DNA of 64,000 nucleotides from Vibrio galatheae (GTDB taxonomy: Bacteria > Pseudomonadota > Gammaproteobacteria > Enterobacterales > Vibrionaceae): assembly GCF_000967545.1 (NCBI RefSeq), contig NZ_JXXV01000028.1, positions 186,001 through 250,000 on the forward strand. Direction: 5' to 3'. Position numbers and translations under genes: made by a program. Below the pieces are notes generated by a model, which ran no database searches, was not told where the DNA came from, and saw only the letters and a list, made by a program, of their open reading frames with translations. Below, piece by piece: positions 1 to 9,024 of this stretch (within the stretch, counting starts at the first letter, position 1; each line of letters begins with the position of its first letter).

Positions 1-79
1 AGACGCACTCGCCTTGTTTAAGTGGCTGAAGGGCAATAATAACGTTGTCTTGCTCATGAATTCTTATCCAAGGCTTCAT
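1..79 (-). CDS. uxaA: Altronate dehydratase, N-terminal fragment (cut by window edge)
   Basis: This is the start of a gene that runs off the left edge; only 26 codons are visible. They translate to a peptide beginning [13 protein letters not shown] and continuing [11 protein letters not shown], which matches the N-terminal SAF-like region of altronate dehydratase (UxaA). That enzyme dehydrates D-altronate to 2-keto-3-deoxygluconate. The ATG overlaps the uxaB stop in an ATGA arrangement, and an AAGGAGG ribosome site lies inside the last codons of uxaB, so translational coupling is likely. Operon order uxaC-uxaB-uxaA supports the call. The catalytic region is outside the window, so integrity cannot be judged. 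Confidence 0.8.
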   Translation of the reverse strand, partial: MKPWIRIHEQDNVIIALQPLKQGECV

Positions 80-1515
80 AGCACCTCCTTGAGAGCTTGG
101 CGAACTCCTTGTTGCAGCATGACTTCTAAGTACTGGCTTACCGTTTCAACCAATTGTGCTGTAAGAGTTAGATCCTGTCCCCAATGCTCAGCATCAGACA
201 GCACAGCATTGACCAACTGCTGACAAGAAATATTACCTTGCTCTACCGCCAACCATAGCTCGGCAAAAACATCCAACCACTTTTGATCATCAGCCAATTC
301 AATCTGCTGCTCACCACGTTTACCGCGATAAAACAAAATCTGGGCCGCAAGCGAAAACGACATCAGTTTCGGTGGCTGACCATTTAGTTCAACGCAACGC
401 AATAACTGAGGTAATAGTCGCGTTTTAAACTTGGTCATACTATTTAGAGAAATCGACATCAACTGATGTTTAATGTAAGGATTTTGAAAACGTTGGATGA
501 CACTCGCAGCAAAACTATCCAACTCGCTACGCGGTAAATCCAACGCTGGAATAACTTCATCCGATAGCAGCACATCAACAAACTGACGCAGTTCGTCATC
601 TGCCATTGCTTCACCCACCGTATCAATGCCCGCGAGATAGGCAACCGGAACCATTGCAGTATGGGCTCCATTTAGAATTGCCACTTTTCGCTCTTTGTAT
701 GGCTTTATGTCGTCGACGATCTTGATATTGAGATCGCATTCATCAAGTTTTAACGCCTCTGCTAGCGCTTTCGGCCCTTGAATCACAAACAGATAGAAGT
801 ACTCTGCCGTCACCATAAACTGATCTTGATAGCCGACGCGATCTTGTAGATCAGCGTGCTCATCTCGTGGATGTCCGGTAACGATTCGATCAACCAAGGT
901 AGAACAGAAAGTGTTCGCTTCGTTGACCCATGCGACGAAAGCACTTTCCAGATTCCATAGCTTGGCGTAGTCCAAAACATACTGTTTTAGTTTTTTACCG
1001 TTGTAGTCAATCAGTTCGCACGGAATGATAAACAAGCCTTTATCTTGCGAGCCAGAAAAGTGCTGGTAACGCTTGTAAAGCCACTGCGTTAATTTTGCTG
1101 GGAAGCTACTTGCTGGCGCGTCAGTGAGTTTGTCATCTGCGTTAAAACTTATCCCCGCTTCGGTCGTATTAGAGAAGATAAACTCAAGTTCATCGTTTTC
1201 AGCCAAAGTCATGTAGCGTTCGAAGTCTTGATAAATGGCGATTTCTTCGTTTATCGAACGTACAACACGCATTTCTTCTACAGGTTCTCCCTGCTCATTA
1301 ATGCCTCGAATCACAGAGGTGTATAACCCGTCTTGTTCATTCAACAATGGAGGGAACTGGCTATCTATAGGGCGGATAACAGCGACGCCAGCATTAAGCT
1401 TGGTTTGCTCATTGAGCAAATCAAGCTGCCAGTCAACGAACGCACGCATAAAGTTACCTTCACCGAACTGCATCACTTTGGTTGGATAAGCGGGATAGTG
1501 TTCACGATTAAGCAT
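76..1515 (-). CDS. uxaB: Tagaturonate reductase (altronate oxidoreductase)
   Basis: Reduces D-tagaturonate to D-altronate with NADH in the hexuronate pathway, in the cytoplasm. The 479-residue product closely resembles E. coli UxaB: the Rossmann start with FGEGNF and [17 protein letters not shown] in the middle, and the polyol dehydrogenase signature with Lys, Asn and His in KVAILNGAH. It does not resemble UxuB, which begins quite differently. The ORF could start 18 codons earlier, but the ATG at 1515 has an AGGAGT ribosome site at the right distance and the extra residues overlap uxaC, so 1515 is chosen. The gene lies 13 bases downstream of uxaC and overlaps uxaA by four bases, so the three form one operon. 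Confidence 0.93.
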   Translation of the reverse strand: MLNREHYPAYPTKVMQFGEGNFMRAFVDWQLDLLNEQTKLNAGVAVIRPIDSQFPPLLNEQDGLYTSVIRGINEQGEPVEEMRVVRSINEEIAIYQDFERYMTLAENDELEFIFSNTTEAGISFNADDKLTDAPASSFPAKLTQWLYKRYQHFSGSQDKGLFIIPCELIDYNGKKLKQYVLDYAKLWNLESAFVAWVNEANTFCSTLVDRIVTGHPRDEHADLQDRVGYQDQFMVTAEYFYLFVIQGPKALAEALKLDECDLNIKIVDDIKPYKERKVAILNGAHTAMVPVAYLAGIDTVGEAMADDELRQFVDVLLSDEVIPALDLPRSELDSFAASVIQRFQNPYIKHQLMSISLNSMTKFKTRLLPQLLRCVELNGQPPKLMSFSLAAQILFYRGKRGEQQIELADDQKWLDVFAELWLAVEQGNISCQQLVNAVLSDAEHWGQDLTLTAQLVETVSQYLEVMLQQGVRQALKEVL

Positions 1516-1528
1516 GGTGCATTCACTC

Positions 1529-2947
1529 CTATTGGTTATTAATGTTGAGGTTGAAATACTGGTTGGCATTGGTGAAGCAGATATCTTCCACCATTTTGCT
1601 CAGTAGCGGTAAGTCCATCGGCGCTTCACCATCTGCGACCCATTGCCCAATCAGTCGACAAAGTAAACGACGGAAATACTCATGCCTTGTGTAAGAGAGG
1701 AAACTTCGACTGTCAGTCAGCATACCCACGAAACGGCTTAGCAAACCCAGTTGAGATAACTGCTCCATCTGGCGCAACATCCCATCTTTCTGATCGTTGA
1801 ACCACCAACCAGAACCAAACTGAATCTTCCCTGCAATTCCCCCACCTTGGAAGTTGCCACACATAGTCGCCAGCACTTCATTGTCACGCGGGTTTAAGCA
1901 ATAAAGGATCGTTTTTGGCAGAGCATCCTCACGGTCTAGCGCATTGAGTAGTTTTGACAAAGGCGCTGCAACTAAGCCATCGTTGATCGAATCAAATCCA
2001 GTATCTGGCCCCAGCAACTGAAGCATTCGTTCATTGTTATTTCTCAAAGCACCGATGTGGTACTGCTGAACCCAGCCTCGACGTGCGTACTCTTTGCCTA
2101 AGTAAATCAGAACAGCCGTTTTTAGCTGAGCCGCTTCAGTGTCGTTAAGTGTTTGGCCTTCGAGACGCCTTGCAAGAATAGAATCTAGCTGTGACTCAGT
2201 CGCCTCTTCATAAGTCACCGTATCCAATGCATGGTCTGATATATTGCAGCCATGCGCTTCAAAATGGTCCAAACGCTCACATAGCGATTCACAAAGCTGA
2301 TGGAATTTTGAAATGTTGCGGTTGGTTAGTTCACCCAGCTTAGTGATGTAGTCAACATAATCAGCAGCATGAACGTTGAATGCTTTGTCAGGTCGCCAAC
2401 TCGGTCGGACTTGAACATCAAAACCTTCATTTTCCGCAATAGCTTTGTGAGCGCTAAGATCATCAATGGGATCGTCTGTAGTACCGACCATTTTCACATT
2501 CATCTTGTTCATGATGCTTTGTGATGAAAACTCTGGTGTTGCTAACATCTCGTTGCATTGGTGCCAGATTCGATCGGCAGAGTCACTATTAAGTACAGTG
2601 CCTGAGATGCCAAATGGTCGACGTAATTCTAAGTGAGTCCAGTGAAAAAGAGGGTTACCAATGGTTTGAGGAACAGTATTGGCCCACTCGATAAACTTGT
2701 CGTAATCGCTAGCATCACCAGTACAGAAACGCTCATCAACGCCATTAGTTCGCATTGCGCGCCATTTATAATGATCACCACGCAACCAAATGTCCGTTAA
2801 ATTAGCAAAGTTCACGTTTTCGGCGATCTGCTGAGGTGGCAAATGACAGTGATAATCAATAATCGGCTGATGTGCAGCTACATTGTGGTATAGCTCTTTT
2901 GCTAGTTCTGTATTTAACAGAAAGTCCTCATTCATAAATTGTGACAT
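1529..2947 (-). CDS. uxaC: Glucuronate isomerase (uronate isomerase)
   Basis: Isomerises D-glucuronate to D-fructuronate and D-galacturonate to D-tagaturonate, the first cytoplasmic step of uronate use. The 472-residue protein matches UxaC (about 470 residues) along its length. Visible marks are [10 protein letters not shown] (metal-binding His pair of this amidohydrolase-fold family) near residue 31, WRAMRTNGV, and the C-terminal [14 protein letters not shown] and [13 protein letters not shown] blocks. The ATG at 2947 has an AGGTGAG ribosome site just upstream; a second ATG four codons in is possible. It is the first gene of the uxaC-uxaB-uxaA operon and diverges from the gene at 3124 across a 176-base gap in which I found no recognisable uronate-regulator operator. 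Confidence 0.95.
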   Translation of the reverse strand: MSQFMNEDFLLNTELAKELYHNVAAHQPIIDYHCHLPPQQIAENVNFANLTDIWLRGDHYKWRAMRTNGVDERFCTGDASDYDKFIEWANTVPQTIGNPLFHWTHLELRRPFGISGTVLNSDSADRIWHQCNEMLATPEFSSQSIMNKMNVKMVGTTDDPIDDLSAHKAIAENEGFDVQVRPSWRPDKAFNVHAADYVDYITKLGELTNRNISKFHQLCESLCERLDHFEAHGCNISDHALDTVTYEEATESQLDSILARRLEGQTLNDTEAAQLKTAVLIYLGKEYARRGWVQQYHIGALRNNNERMLQLLGPDTGFDSINDGLVAAPLSKLLNALDREDALPKTILYCLNPRDNEVLATMCGNFQGGGIAGKIQFGSGWWFNDQKDGMLRQMEQLSQLGLLSRFVGMLTDSRSFLSYTRHEYFRRLLCRLIGQWVADGEAPMDLPLLSKMVEDICFTNANQYFNLNINNQ

Positions 2948-3123
2948 GATCTCACCTAGTTTGTTATTAAATGTCGCATTGTGGATTTAGCACAGTGGAC
3001 AGTTTCGTTGCTCGCAGTTGCTAATCATGACCGTTAGCACAAAATGACAAATTCAAAATTGTGTGCTACTGCAGGCTTGACTACCTTTAGAGCCCGTTTG
3101 TTAGTTGACCGTTTGAGATCTCA

Positions 3124-4707
3124 ATGCGTACAAGAATTCCGCTCCGGCTTTTAGAACTGAACTCTCCAATGATGTGGCAATGGCCGCACATTGAGGAAAT
3201 CGTCAGTTTGATGCAGCGCCAGCATTTCAATGGCCTTATCTTTCATCAGGAAAACCTTTGGTCACTGTTGGCTCACCCATCTCGGTATTGCCGCTTTGAG
3301 CGCGATAACCTCGAACGGGGCCGAATAGACTCACTGCTTTTTCTCAAACGCGTGATTCGATACTGTAAGCAGCACAATATCGGTGTGTGGTTGCAAGGTT
3401 CTGCAAATCCCACCGATGGTTTGCTGTTACAAAAATATCCAGAGTACCCACTCATCGATTCTCTTGATGCCGATGAGTTGTTTTGGCATAAATTCCTTTC
3501 CGACTCACTTAACGAGTTGTTCTCAGAGCTAGCCGATATTCGCGGTATTATCGTCAACCTGTCAGCGCCTGAAGTCGATCGAATCAGTCCTGAATCTTTG
3601 CTCGGCATTTTTAGTCGACTCACTCGTGCCCACGCAAAACGCCTTGTTGTCCGCGACTATATCGACAGCAAATGGCAGCGATGGCATTTCAATAATGCCA
3701 TCAGCCACATGCCTAGCGATGTTCGCGTTTCATTGAAAGCGACACATTCCGGTTACCGACCGGGCTTACCCAATAACCCCGCCATTGCCGAACTGCCAGG
3801 TCGAACCAAATGGATCGAATATGACATGTGGGGTGTCGAGTTCGGTTGGACCTTATTGCCTTGTTACCTCCTAGAGGAAATTCAGGGCCGATTGAGTTGG
3901 GCCCACTCGGTTTGTGGCGACGAGTTAGAAGCCATTAGCTGTAAACTTAGCTGGGAATGGGTATCTAACAGTTCCCTAGTAAACTCTATCAACAGCGTTA
4001 ATTTGCAAGGCCTCGCCATGAATAGCTATGAGCTTGAGCTAAACGAAAAAGATGCCTTTCGCTCTTGGCTCCATGACATTCTTCAGCGAAAAGTGACCGA
4101 TGAAGAAGCCAATAAACTGCACCAACTATTTAGCCAATCCTTTGAGTGGATTAGAAAAACGCCTTATATGTTGGGCCACCTTTTGCAAACGCATAGCCAA
4201 ATACCAGAGTCTTATGAGCAAGCTCTGCAACTATTGTTCTCTGAGCAGTTCAATATGGATCCACGTTATATTGGGCAAAGCTTATTCAGCTCTGACGATC
4301 CAGAAACCGCACTTGAAGAACTACACCTCATTAAATTGGAAAAAGAGCGTGCTAAGTTTCTTGCTCAGCAGGTGCGCAATCAAGCTCACGAAGCTTGCAA
4401 CAACATAGCAATGCCAGAGCAATTTAAAGCACTGGTTTTAAGGGTTTATGAGCGAGTACCTTGGTACACCAACATGTTTACCCGTGTATGCATAGGCGTG
4501 GCAGCTCGCTACTTCATTCAGCGTTACCACCAGCATCCCATTGCATTTCGTCTATTGAACCAAGAAGTCGCTAATATGCGAGAGCTGGCTATAGAACTCG
4601 ACAACTGGCTTGATGAGGGGCGTCATATACATCCACACTACACAAACCTGTTGTTTGACCCTCAGCGACTAAAAAGCCTTGCTGAGGACCTTGCTCGTCT
4701 CGACTGA
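3124..4707 (+). CDS. Unassigned 527-residue protein, possibly glycoside hydrolase-like
   Basis: I do not recognise this protein with certainty. There is no signal peptide or membrane segment, so it should be cytoplasmic. The N-terminal 280 residues alternate hydrophobic strands and helices in the manner of a (beta/alpha)8 barrel (GLIFHQENLW near residue 37, GIIVNLSAPEVDR near 140, KWIEYDMWGVEFGW near 229). The last 250 residues look all-helical. That layout, rich in aromatic and acidic residues at strand ends, recalls alpha-glucuronidase-like hydrolases, but this is inference. It stands between divergent uxaC and convergent uidA, whose stop codons lie only a few bases apart, so a role in glucuronide or oligouronate breakdown is reasonable. 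No strong ribosome site precedes the ATG. Confidence 0.6.
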   Translation: MRTRIPLRLLELNSPMMWQWPHIEEIVSLMQRQHFNGLIFHQENLWSLLAHPSRYCRFERDNLERGRIDSLLFLKRVIRYCKQHNIGVWLQGSANPTDGLLLQKYPEYPLIDSLDADELFWHKFLSDSLNELFSELADIRGIIVNLSAPEVDRISPESLLGIFSRLTRAHAKRLVVRDYIDSKWQRWHFNNAISHMPSDVRVSLKATHSGYRPGLPNNPAIAELPGRTKWIEYDMWGVEFGWTLLPCYLLEEIQGRLSWAHSVCGDELEAISCKLSWEWVSNSSLVNSINSVNLQGLAMNSYELELNEKDAFRSWLHDILQRKVTDEEANKLHQLFSQSFEWIRKTPYMLGHLLQTHSQIPESYEQALQLLFSEQFNMDPRYIGQSLFSSDDPETALEELHLIKLEKERAKFLAQQVRNQAHEACNNIAMPEQFKALVLRVYERVPWYTNMFTRVCIGVAARYFIQRYHQHPIAFRLLNQEVANMRELAIELDNWLDEGRHIHPHYTNLLFDPQRLKSLAEDLARLD

Positions 4708-4712
4708 TTTAA

Positions 4713-6512
4713 TTACGACTCTTGCTGGGATAACTTGGCATAGAAATCCCGCAGCACGTAAAATGCCTTTTTACGAGTTTGTTTGTCAGAGCCGATTAGC
4801 CCTTTGCAGTTGTAACCATGCTGATAAGGGTTTTGACGACGTTCCGCACGGAAGTCATAAAGAATCCAAGGGGTAAAACCTTTGATGTAATCCAGATTAG
4901 GTAGGAACTCAGTTTGTTGGCGGTATACATTAGCCATGTACTCTTCACTAAATGCGCCTGTTTTAGGTGCATTACTTCCAAGCATACCCTCTGCACCCGT
5001 TTCGCTAATTACGACAGGCTTAGTTGGCGCTGAGTTTTCGCCCAATACCAGTAGGTCATTGAAATCTTCTTCATACCAACCGTAGTATTCGTTGAGTCCA
5101 ATGATATCGAGATGATCAGCGAGGCGATCTTCAATCTTCATTTTGGCGTGATTGACTAAACAAGCGGCACTCACTAGACGCGTAGGGTCAGTGTTACGTG
5201 TTGCTTCAACCAGATCGGTCATAAAGTGCAAACGTTCGTCTGTATCTGCGTTCTCGTTACCTACCGACCAAATGATCGTCGATGCTCGGTTACGCCCACG
5301 CTTGATTAACTCAAGCATTTGGTTTTTACCATCTCGACGAGTTTGTTCACTATGGAAAGCGATTGACCAGTACACTGGTATCTCTTCCCAAAGCATAATG
5401 CCAACTTCATCGGCGATTTGTGCTGCCAGTTCATGATGCGGATAATGAGCTAGACGCATGTAGTTACAGTTCAGTTCCTTAGCGTGCTCGAAGCGTCGAC
5501 GGATATCATATTCATTGGTTATACGGCCCAGTTTTTCGTCATCTTCATGGCAATTAATGCCTCTTAGATAAACTGATTTCCCGTTGAGTAAGATGGTCGT
5601 GCCATCAACGCGCACTTCTCTAAATCCAACACGATCGGTCACAATATCTCCCGCAGCTAGCGATGCGCGAACATCGTATAACTTAGGGTTTTCTGGCGAC
5701 CATAGTTCTGGAGATACATTGATATCGACTGACGCTTTACCACCAGCAACAGGTAACGATTGATTGATGCCCAACTCAGCAATTTCGAGGTTCACTTCGG
5801 CTACATCACCGATAACTTCAAGCTCTGCGTGAATGGTGTCGAAACGACCATTTGGCTCAAGATAAATAAATAGATCTTTGATGTAATCTTTAGGGGTACG
5901 GACCAGTTCGATTTCACGGTGAATACCGCCATAGTTAAACCAATCGTTATTACGCATTGGAATGCGCTCTTTATCACGAGCATTATTCACACAAATCATG
6001 ATGACGTTTTTGCCCGTGTTCAGCTTGCCAGTAAAATCGGCGAAAAATGGAGTTGAACCACCGTAATGGTTGCCAACAAATTGATAGTTAAGAAAAATCT
6101 TACAGTCGTAGTTCGCTGCGCCAATACGTAAGAATACATTTTCATCGCTCGACACGTCTTGATAGTCTAACTCACGGGTATACCAAGCGCTTCCCTCGAA
6201 GTAAAACCACTTTTCGCGCTCCATCTGCCAGCAAGATGGAACGGTTACCTCTTCCCCTGTATGAGGGTCATAATCGTACGGGTTGGTACATGTTTCATGA
6301 TCAAAAGGTTCGATTTGGAACCATTTCTGACGTAATCCAGTGTCGTGTAAATCAAGAGTGAAACGCCATTTACCAGCAAGGCTTTCGGTTTTTCTTCCGC
6401 CCATGAAAACCATTCCTTCATGATTCAAGTTCTGAAGGTTATATGGGGCGTCATATTGTTCATTATGCAGACACTCTACGGCATTTTCCGCGATATCGGA
6501 TTTCTCAAGCAT
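4713..6512 (-). CDS. uidA: Beta-glucuronidase, GH2 family
   Basis: Hydrolyses beta-D-glucuronides to free D-glucuronate, which UxaC can use. The 599-residue protein shows the GH2 layout: sugar-binding jelly roll (about 40-205), immunoglobulin-like domain (about 207-300) and TIM barrel (about 300-595). The acid/base Glu is in SVGNEN (E420), the nucleophile in ISETGAEG (E504), and the Asn-x-Lys pair that selects the glucuronate carboxylate is present as NCK (568-570). There is no signal peptide, so substrates must be imported. The ORF is open to 6674, but those residues are not family-like; ATG 6512 is chosen although its ribosome site is poor, and the Met 34 codons later is an alternative. It converges on the gene at 3124 and diverges from the TRAP operon. 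Confidence 0.88.
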   Translation of the reverse strand: MLEKSDIAENAVECLHNEQYDAPYNLQNLNHEGMVFMGGRKTESLAGKWRFTLDLHDTGLRQKWFQIEPFDHETCTNPYDYDPHTGEEVTVPSCWQMEREKWFYFEGSAWYTRELDYQDVSSDENVFLRIGAANYDCKIFLNYQFVGNHYGGSTPFFADFTGKLNTGKNVIMICVNNARDKERIPMRNNDWFNYGGIHREIELVRTPKDYIKDLFIYLEPNGRFDTIHAELEVIGDVAEVNLEIAELGINQSLPVAGGKASVDINVSPELWSPENPKLYDVRASLAAGDIVTDRVGFREVRVDGTTILLNGKSVYLRGINCHEDDEKLGRITNEYDIRRRFEHAKELNCNYMRLAHYPHHELAAQIADEVGIMLWEEIPVYWSIAFHSEQTRRDGKNQMLELIKRGRNRASTIIWSVGNENADTDERLHFMTDLVEATRNTDPTRLVSAACLVNHAKMKIEDRLADHLDIIGLNEYYGWYEEDFNDLLVLGENSAPTKPVVISETGAEGMLGSNAPKTGAFSEEYMANVYRQQTEFLPNLDYIKGFTPWILYDFRAERRQNPYQHGYNCKGLIGSDKQTRKKAFYVLRDFYAKLSQQES

Positions 6513-6660
6513 ACGTTTTCCATCAAAAGGAGGAGTCAATTTGCTAATTAAATTATCCGTAGTTGAAGACGGGTGACAGAGGAAGAGGAAAAACAGTGCA
6601 TTTTTAGCGTGCACAATTGACCCTTTTGTGACAACTCTGGTGATTATGCCGCTATAATCC

Positions 6661-6674
6661 GTGATGTGTGTCAC
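6661..6674. promoter_or_regulatory. CRP-like binding site 1
   Basis: GTGATGTGTGTCAC contains GTGA-N6-TCAC, the core of the cAMP-CRP consensus, with both half sites exact. It lies in the 337-base region between uidA (minus) and the operon beginning at 6850 (plus), about 150 bases upstream of the chosen uidA start. The rest of that region holds the second site at 6724 and no gene. Control of a uronate locus by carbon catabolite repression is expected; binding is inferred. Confidence 0.6.
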
Positions 6675-6723
6675 TTTATGATTGGAACTTACGAGATCTT
6701 AATCACATTACACTTTTTGTGTT

Positions 6724-6737
6724 GTGACGAGAATCAC
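6724..6737. promoter_or_regulatory. CRP-like binding site 2
   Basis: GTGACGAGAATCAC again has an exact GTGA-N6-TCAC core, preceded by TT. It lies 63 bases from site 1 (about six helical turns) and 112 bases before the ATG at 6850, so it could serve the plus-strand operon while site 1 serves uidA. Confidence 0.6.
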
Positions 6738-6849
6738 GGATAATTTGGTATTCGCTATTTCAAATCACACTCTTTTCCGAGGCAGGTGGGGAGAAGAAAA
6801 GAGCTTTGATAAGTTTTTTATCAGCGAAACAACTAAAAGAGAAATTCCG

Positions 6850-7959
6850 ATGAGTTTTACGGATCAACTACTGAAAGATAGAATTTTGTCTGCACGTGAA
6901 AAGTCGATTACTTGGCTTAGAAGCATGCAAGCAGTCGATGCACCAACCGGTGTTTCACGTGTAAGTTCTCTACACGACACTGAAAGGTGGCCCGAAATGC
7001 TTCTCTCTGGAACCTATGATTCGGTCATGGCCCGAACGCTCCTCAATGACCCAATAGAAAACCCTAGTCATGTGGCAGATTGGATAATGAGCTGCCAACA
7101 CGACACTGGCTTTTTCACTCTTCCTGGTATGAAGTGGGATGACTGCCACAAGCGTGAACAGCTTGCAGACACCCAGCAATACATGCAATTTCATGCAACC
7201 AACTATTCTATGGGAGCACTGGAGGCTTTAGGCCACTTAGATGAATTCCGTATGCCATTTTTGACTCCTTTCTTAGACGAGCAGAACATGTGGGCGTGGC
7301 TAGGACAACGTGACATGCGTGACCCGTGGCTAGAAGGGAACAATATTGTCAACATGGGCTCTTTCCTACTGGTCGAAATGGCTCGCAACCCCGAAGGTCC
7401 AGCGAAAGATCGCTTGAAAGACATCATAGAGTGGCACGATCGTCAATCTGAGCCTTACTCTGGTTTCTGGGGGCCAGGGCAGCAATTTAGTCAAGAATCG
7501 CTTCTGTTTGCCTTATGCGGCGCTACCCATAACCTGCATATTTTCTATGATCTTGATGCGCATATTCCTCACTTTAACCAATCGATCTCACGCTGCTTAG
7601 AGCAACCCATTGCAGTTCGCAGTGGGTGCATTGATGTCGATATCGTTGATATCTTGGCTCACGGCGTACAACGCCACCCTGAACGTCGTGATGAAGTTGA
7701 ACATTGGCTTCGTGAACTTCTCGTCAAACTGCTTGATTTCCAAAATGAAGATGGTGGATTCCCAGATACCTTGCTGGGTGAACGAGGGTTTGATGGCTGG
7801 ACTCAAGGCTACAAAGAACCACAAGGTCACAGCAATACGTTTGCAACGTGGTTCCGTTGGATAACCATCGCCATGATTGCGGAAACGCTTTGGCCACAAT
7901 GGCAAACTTGGCAATTTCGCAAAACCATTGGTATTGGCTACTTCAAATCAATGAAATAG
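6850..7959 (+). CDS. Unassigned alpha/alpha-toroid-like protein heading the TRAP/KDG operon
   Basis: The 369-residue product has no signal peptide. It is rich in helices with recurring motifs of the type seen in alpha/alpha-toroid proteins: ADWIMSCQHDTGFF (about 75-90), FHATNYSMGALEALG (about 115-130) and LLDFQNEDGGFPDT (about 290-303). The last resembles prenyltransferase/squalene-cyclase repeats, a fold class shared by several polysaccharide lyases and unsaturated glucuronyl hydrolases. I cannot name its reaction. It is first in an operon with a TRAP transporter, kdgK and eda, so a step in handling imported glucuronides or unsaturated uronides is likely. The frame is open from 6724; the Met at 6850 is chosen because the upstream residues overlap the CRP-like site and do not look protein-like. 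Its ribosome site is weak. Confidence 0.65.
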   Translation: MSFTDQLLKDRILSAREKSITWLRSMQAVDAPTGVSRVSSLHDTERWPEMLLSGTYDSVMARTLLNDPIENPSHVADWIMSCQHDTGFFTLPGMKWDDCHKREQLADTQQYMQFHATNYSMGALEALGHLDEFRMPFLTPFLDEQNMWAWLGQRDMRDPWLEGNNIVNMGSFLLVEMARNPEGPAKDRLKDIIEWHDRQSEPYSGFWGPGQQFSQESLLFALCGATHNLHIFYDLDAHIPHFNQSISRCLEQPIAVRSGCIDVDIVDILAHGVQRHPERRDEVEHWLRELLVKLLDFQNEDGGFPDTLLGERGFDGWTQGYKEPQGHSNTFATWFRWITIAMIAETLWPQWQTWQFRKTIGIGYFKSMK

Positions 7960-7997
7960 CCCCCTACAACATTAGAAACATAAATAAGGACATTATA

Positions 7998-8966
7998 ATG
8001 AAAAAGACTCTTACTCTCTGTACTCTTGCGCTAGCTATCACTGCCACAGGTGTCTCTGCGAAAACACTCCGAATGGGATACAACCACCAAGATGACCACC
8101 CAACGGGCCTGGCGATGATAAAGTTTGGTGAACTTGTAGAAAAGTATACTGACGGCAAGTATAAGGTTAAAGCCTACCCTAATGGTCAGCTTGGTGATGA
8201 GCGTCGTATGCTAGAGCAACTGCAAATGCGCATGCTAGATATATCCAAGACGGCCACGACGCTAATGACGACATACGCGCCTGAGTACTCCGTACTTACA
8301 ATGCCTTATATGTTCAACGGTCCTGAGCACTTTAAAGCGACTCTGCAGGGTGAGATTGGTGAAGAACTACTGATGCGTGCGGAAGGTCGCAATCTTATCG
8401 GCATGACGTTCTTATATGATGAACCACGCAGCTACTACACGGTTAAGCAGCCTGTTACCTCACCAGACGATCTTTCCGGTCAAAAAATTCGTGTAATGAA
8501 CTCTTCAGATGCAATTGAAGTTGCACAAACTATGGGGGCAACGCCAACGCCAATTTCTTGGTCTGAAGTGTACACAGCTCTACAACAAGGTGTTGTGGAT
8601 GGCGCGGAAGGAGGACCTTCTGCTCTAACCCTAGCTCGCCACGGCGACGTTGCTAAGTACTTCTCTAACAGCCAGCATGTTCTATATCCTGGCATGATCG
8701 TAATTGGTAAGCACGTATGGGAAGGCTTGAACGATCAAGAAAAGGCCGAGTTTAAACAAGCAGCAACCGAAGCTGCAGAGTATCAAATGGGCCTCTTCCT
8801 CACATTGCAGAACGACGCAATAGTTGAAATGCAAGAGATGGGTGTGACGATAACTGAACCAGAAATGAAAGACTTCCGTGAGAAAGCTCAACCGTATATA
8901 AACAAATATACTCAGCAACCTGAACTAAAAAAACTGGCTGACCGCATCCAGTCAACAGAGTCGTAA
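7998..8966 (+). CDS. TRAP transporter solute-binding protein, DctP family
   Basis: Periplasmic receptor of a tripartite ATP-independent transporter, here probably for glucuronate, galacturonate or a small glucuronide. The 322-residue protein starts with a clear signal peptide (MKKTLTLCTLALAITATGVSA). The mature part shows DctP marks: YPNGQLGDERRMLEQLQ (about 60-76), VLTMPYMF (about 99-106) and SGQKIRVMNS, whose Arg165 corresponds to the residue that pairs with the ligand carboxylate in this family. The ATG at 7998 has AAGGA seven bases upstream; the longer open frame back to 7848 overlaps the previous gene and is rejected. The operon context (kdgK, eda downstream; uidA, uxaC nearby) gives the substrate inference. 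Confidence 0.92.
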   Translation: MKKTLTLCTLALAITATGVSAKTLRMGYNHQDDHPTGLAMIKFGELVEKYTDGKYKVKAYPNGQLGDERRMLEQLQMRMLDISKTATTLMTTYAPEYSVLTMPYMFNGPEHFKATLQGEIGEELLMRAEGRNLIGMTFLYDEPRSYYTVKQPVTSPDDLSGQKIRVMNSSDAIEVAQTMGATPTPISWSEVYTALQQGVVDGAEGGPSALTLARHGDVAKYFSNSQHVLYPGMIVIGKHVWEGLNDQEKAEFKQAATEAAEYQMGLFLTLQNDAIVEMQEMGVTITEPEMKDFREKAQPYINKYTQQPELKKLADRIQSTES

Positions 8967-8977
8967 ATGATGTCAAA

Positions 8978-9003
8978 GCAGGCCGCGTTTTTTAGCGGCC
9001 TGC
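8978..9003 (+). terminator. Hairpin between dctP-type and dctQ-type genes
   Basis: A nine-base perfect GC-rich stem (GCAGGCCGC with GCGGCCTGC) closes an eight-base T-rich loop 12 bases after the solute-binding protein stop. It is not followed by a strong T run, so full termination is unlikely. Such a hairpin can stabilise or attenuate the upstream message so that more receptor than membrane subunit is made, a common pattern for binding-protein transporters. Confidence 0.7.
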
Positions 9004-9024
9004 CTCTTCTTTCAAAGGTCTTGT

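Noticed and set aside
2970..3000. CRP-like TGTGG...GCACA in the uxaC promoter
   Set aside because: The spacing between half sites is one base short of the consensus and the inner bases do not match.
6513..6674. 54-residue N-terminal extension of beta-glucuronidase
   Set aside because: Its sequence is not like the family, and its first codon lies inside a CRP-like site in the promoter region.
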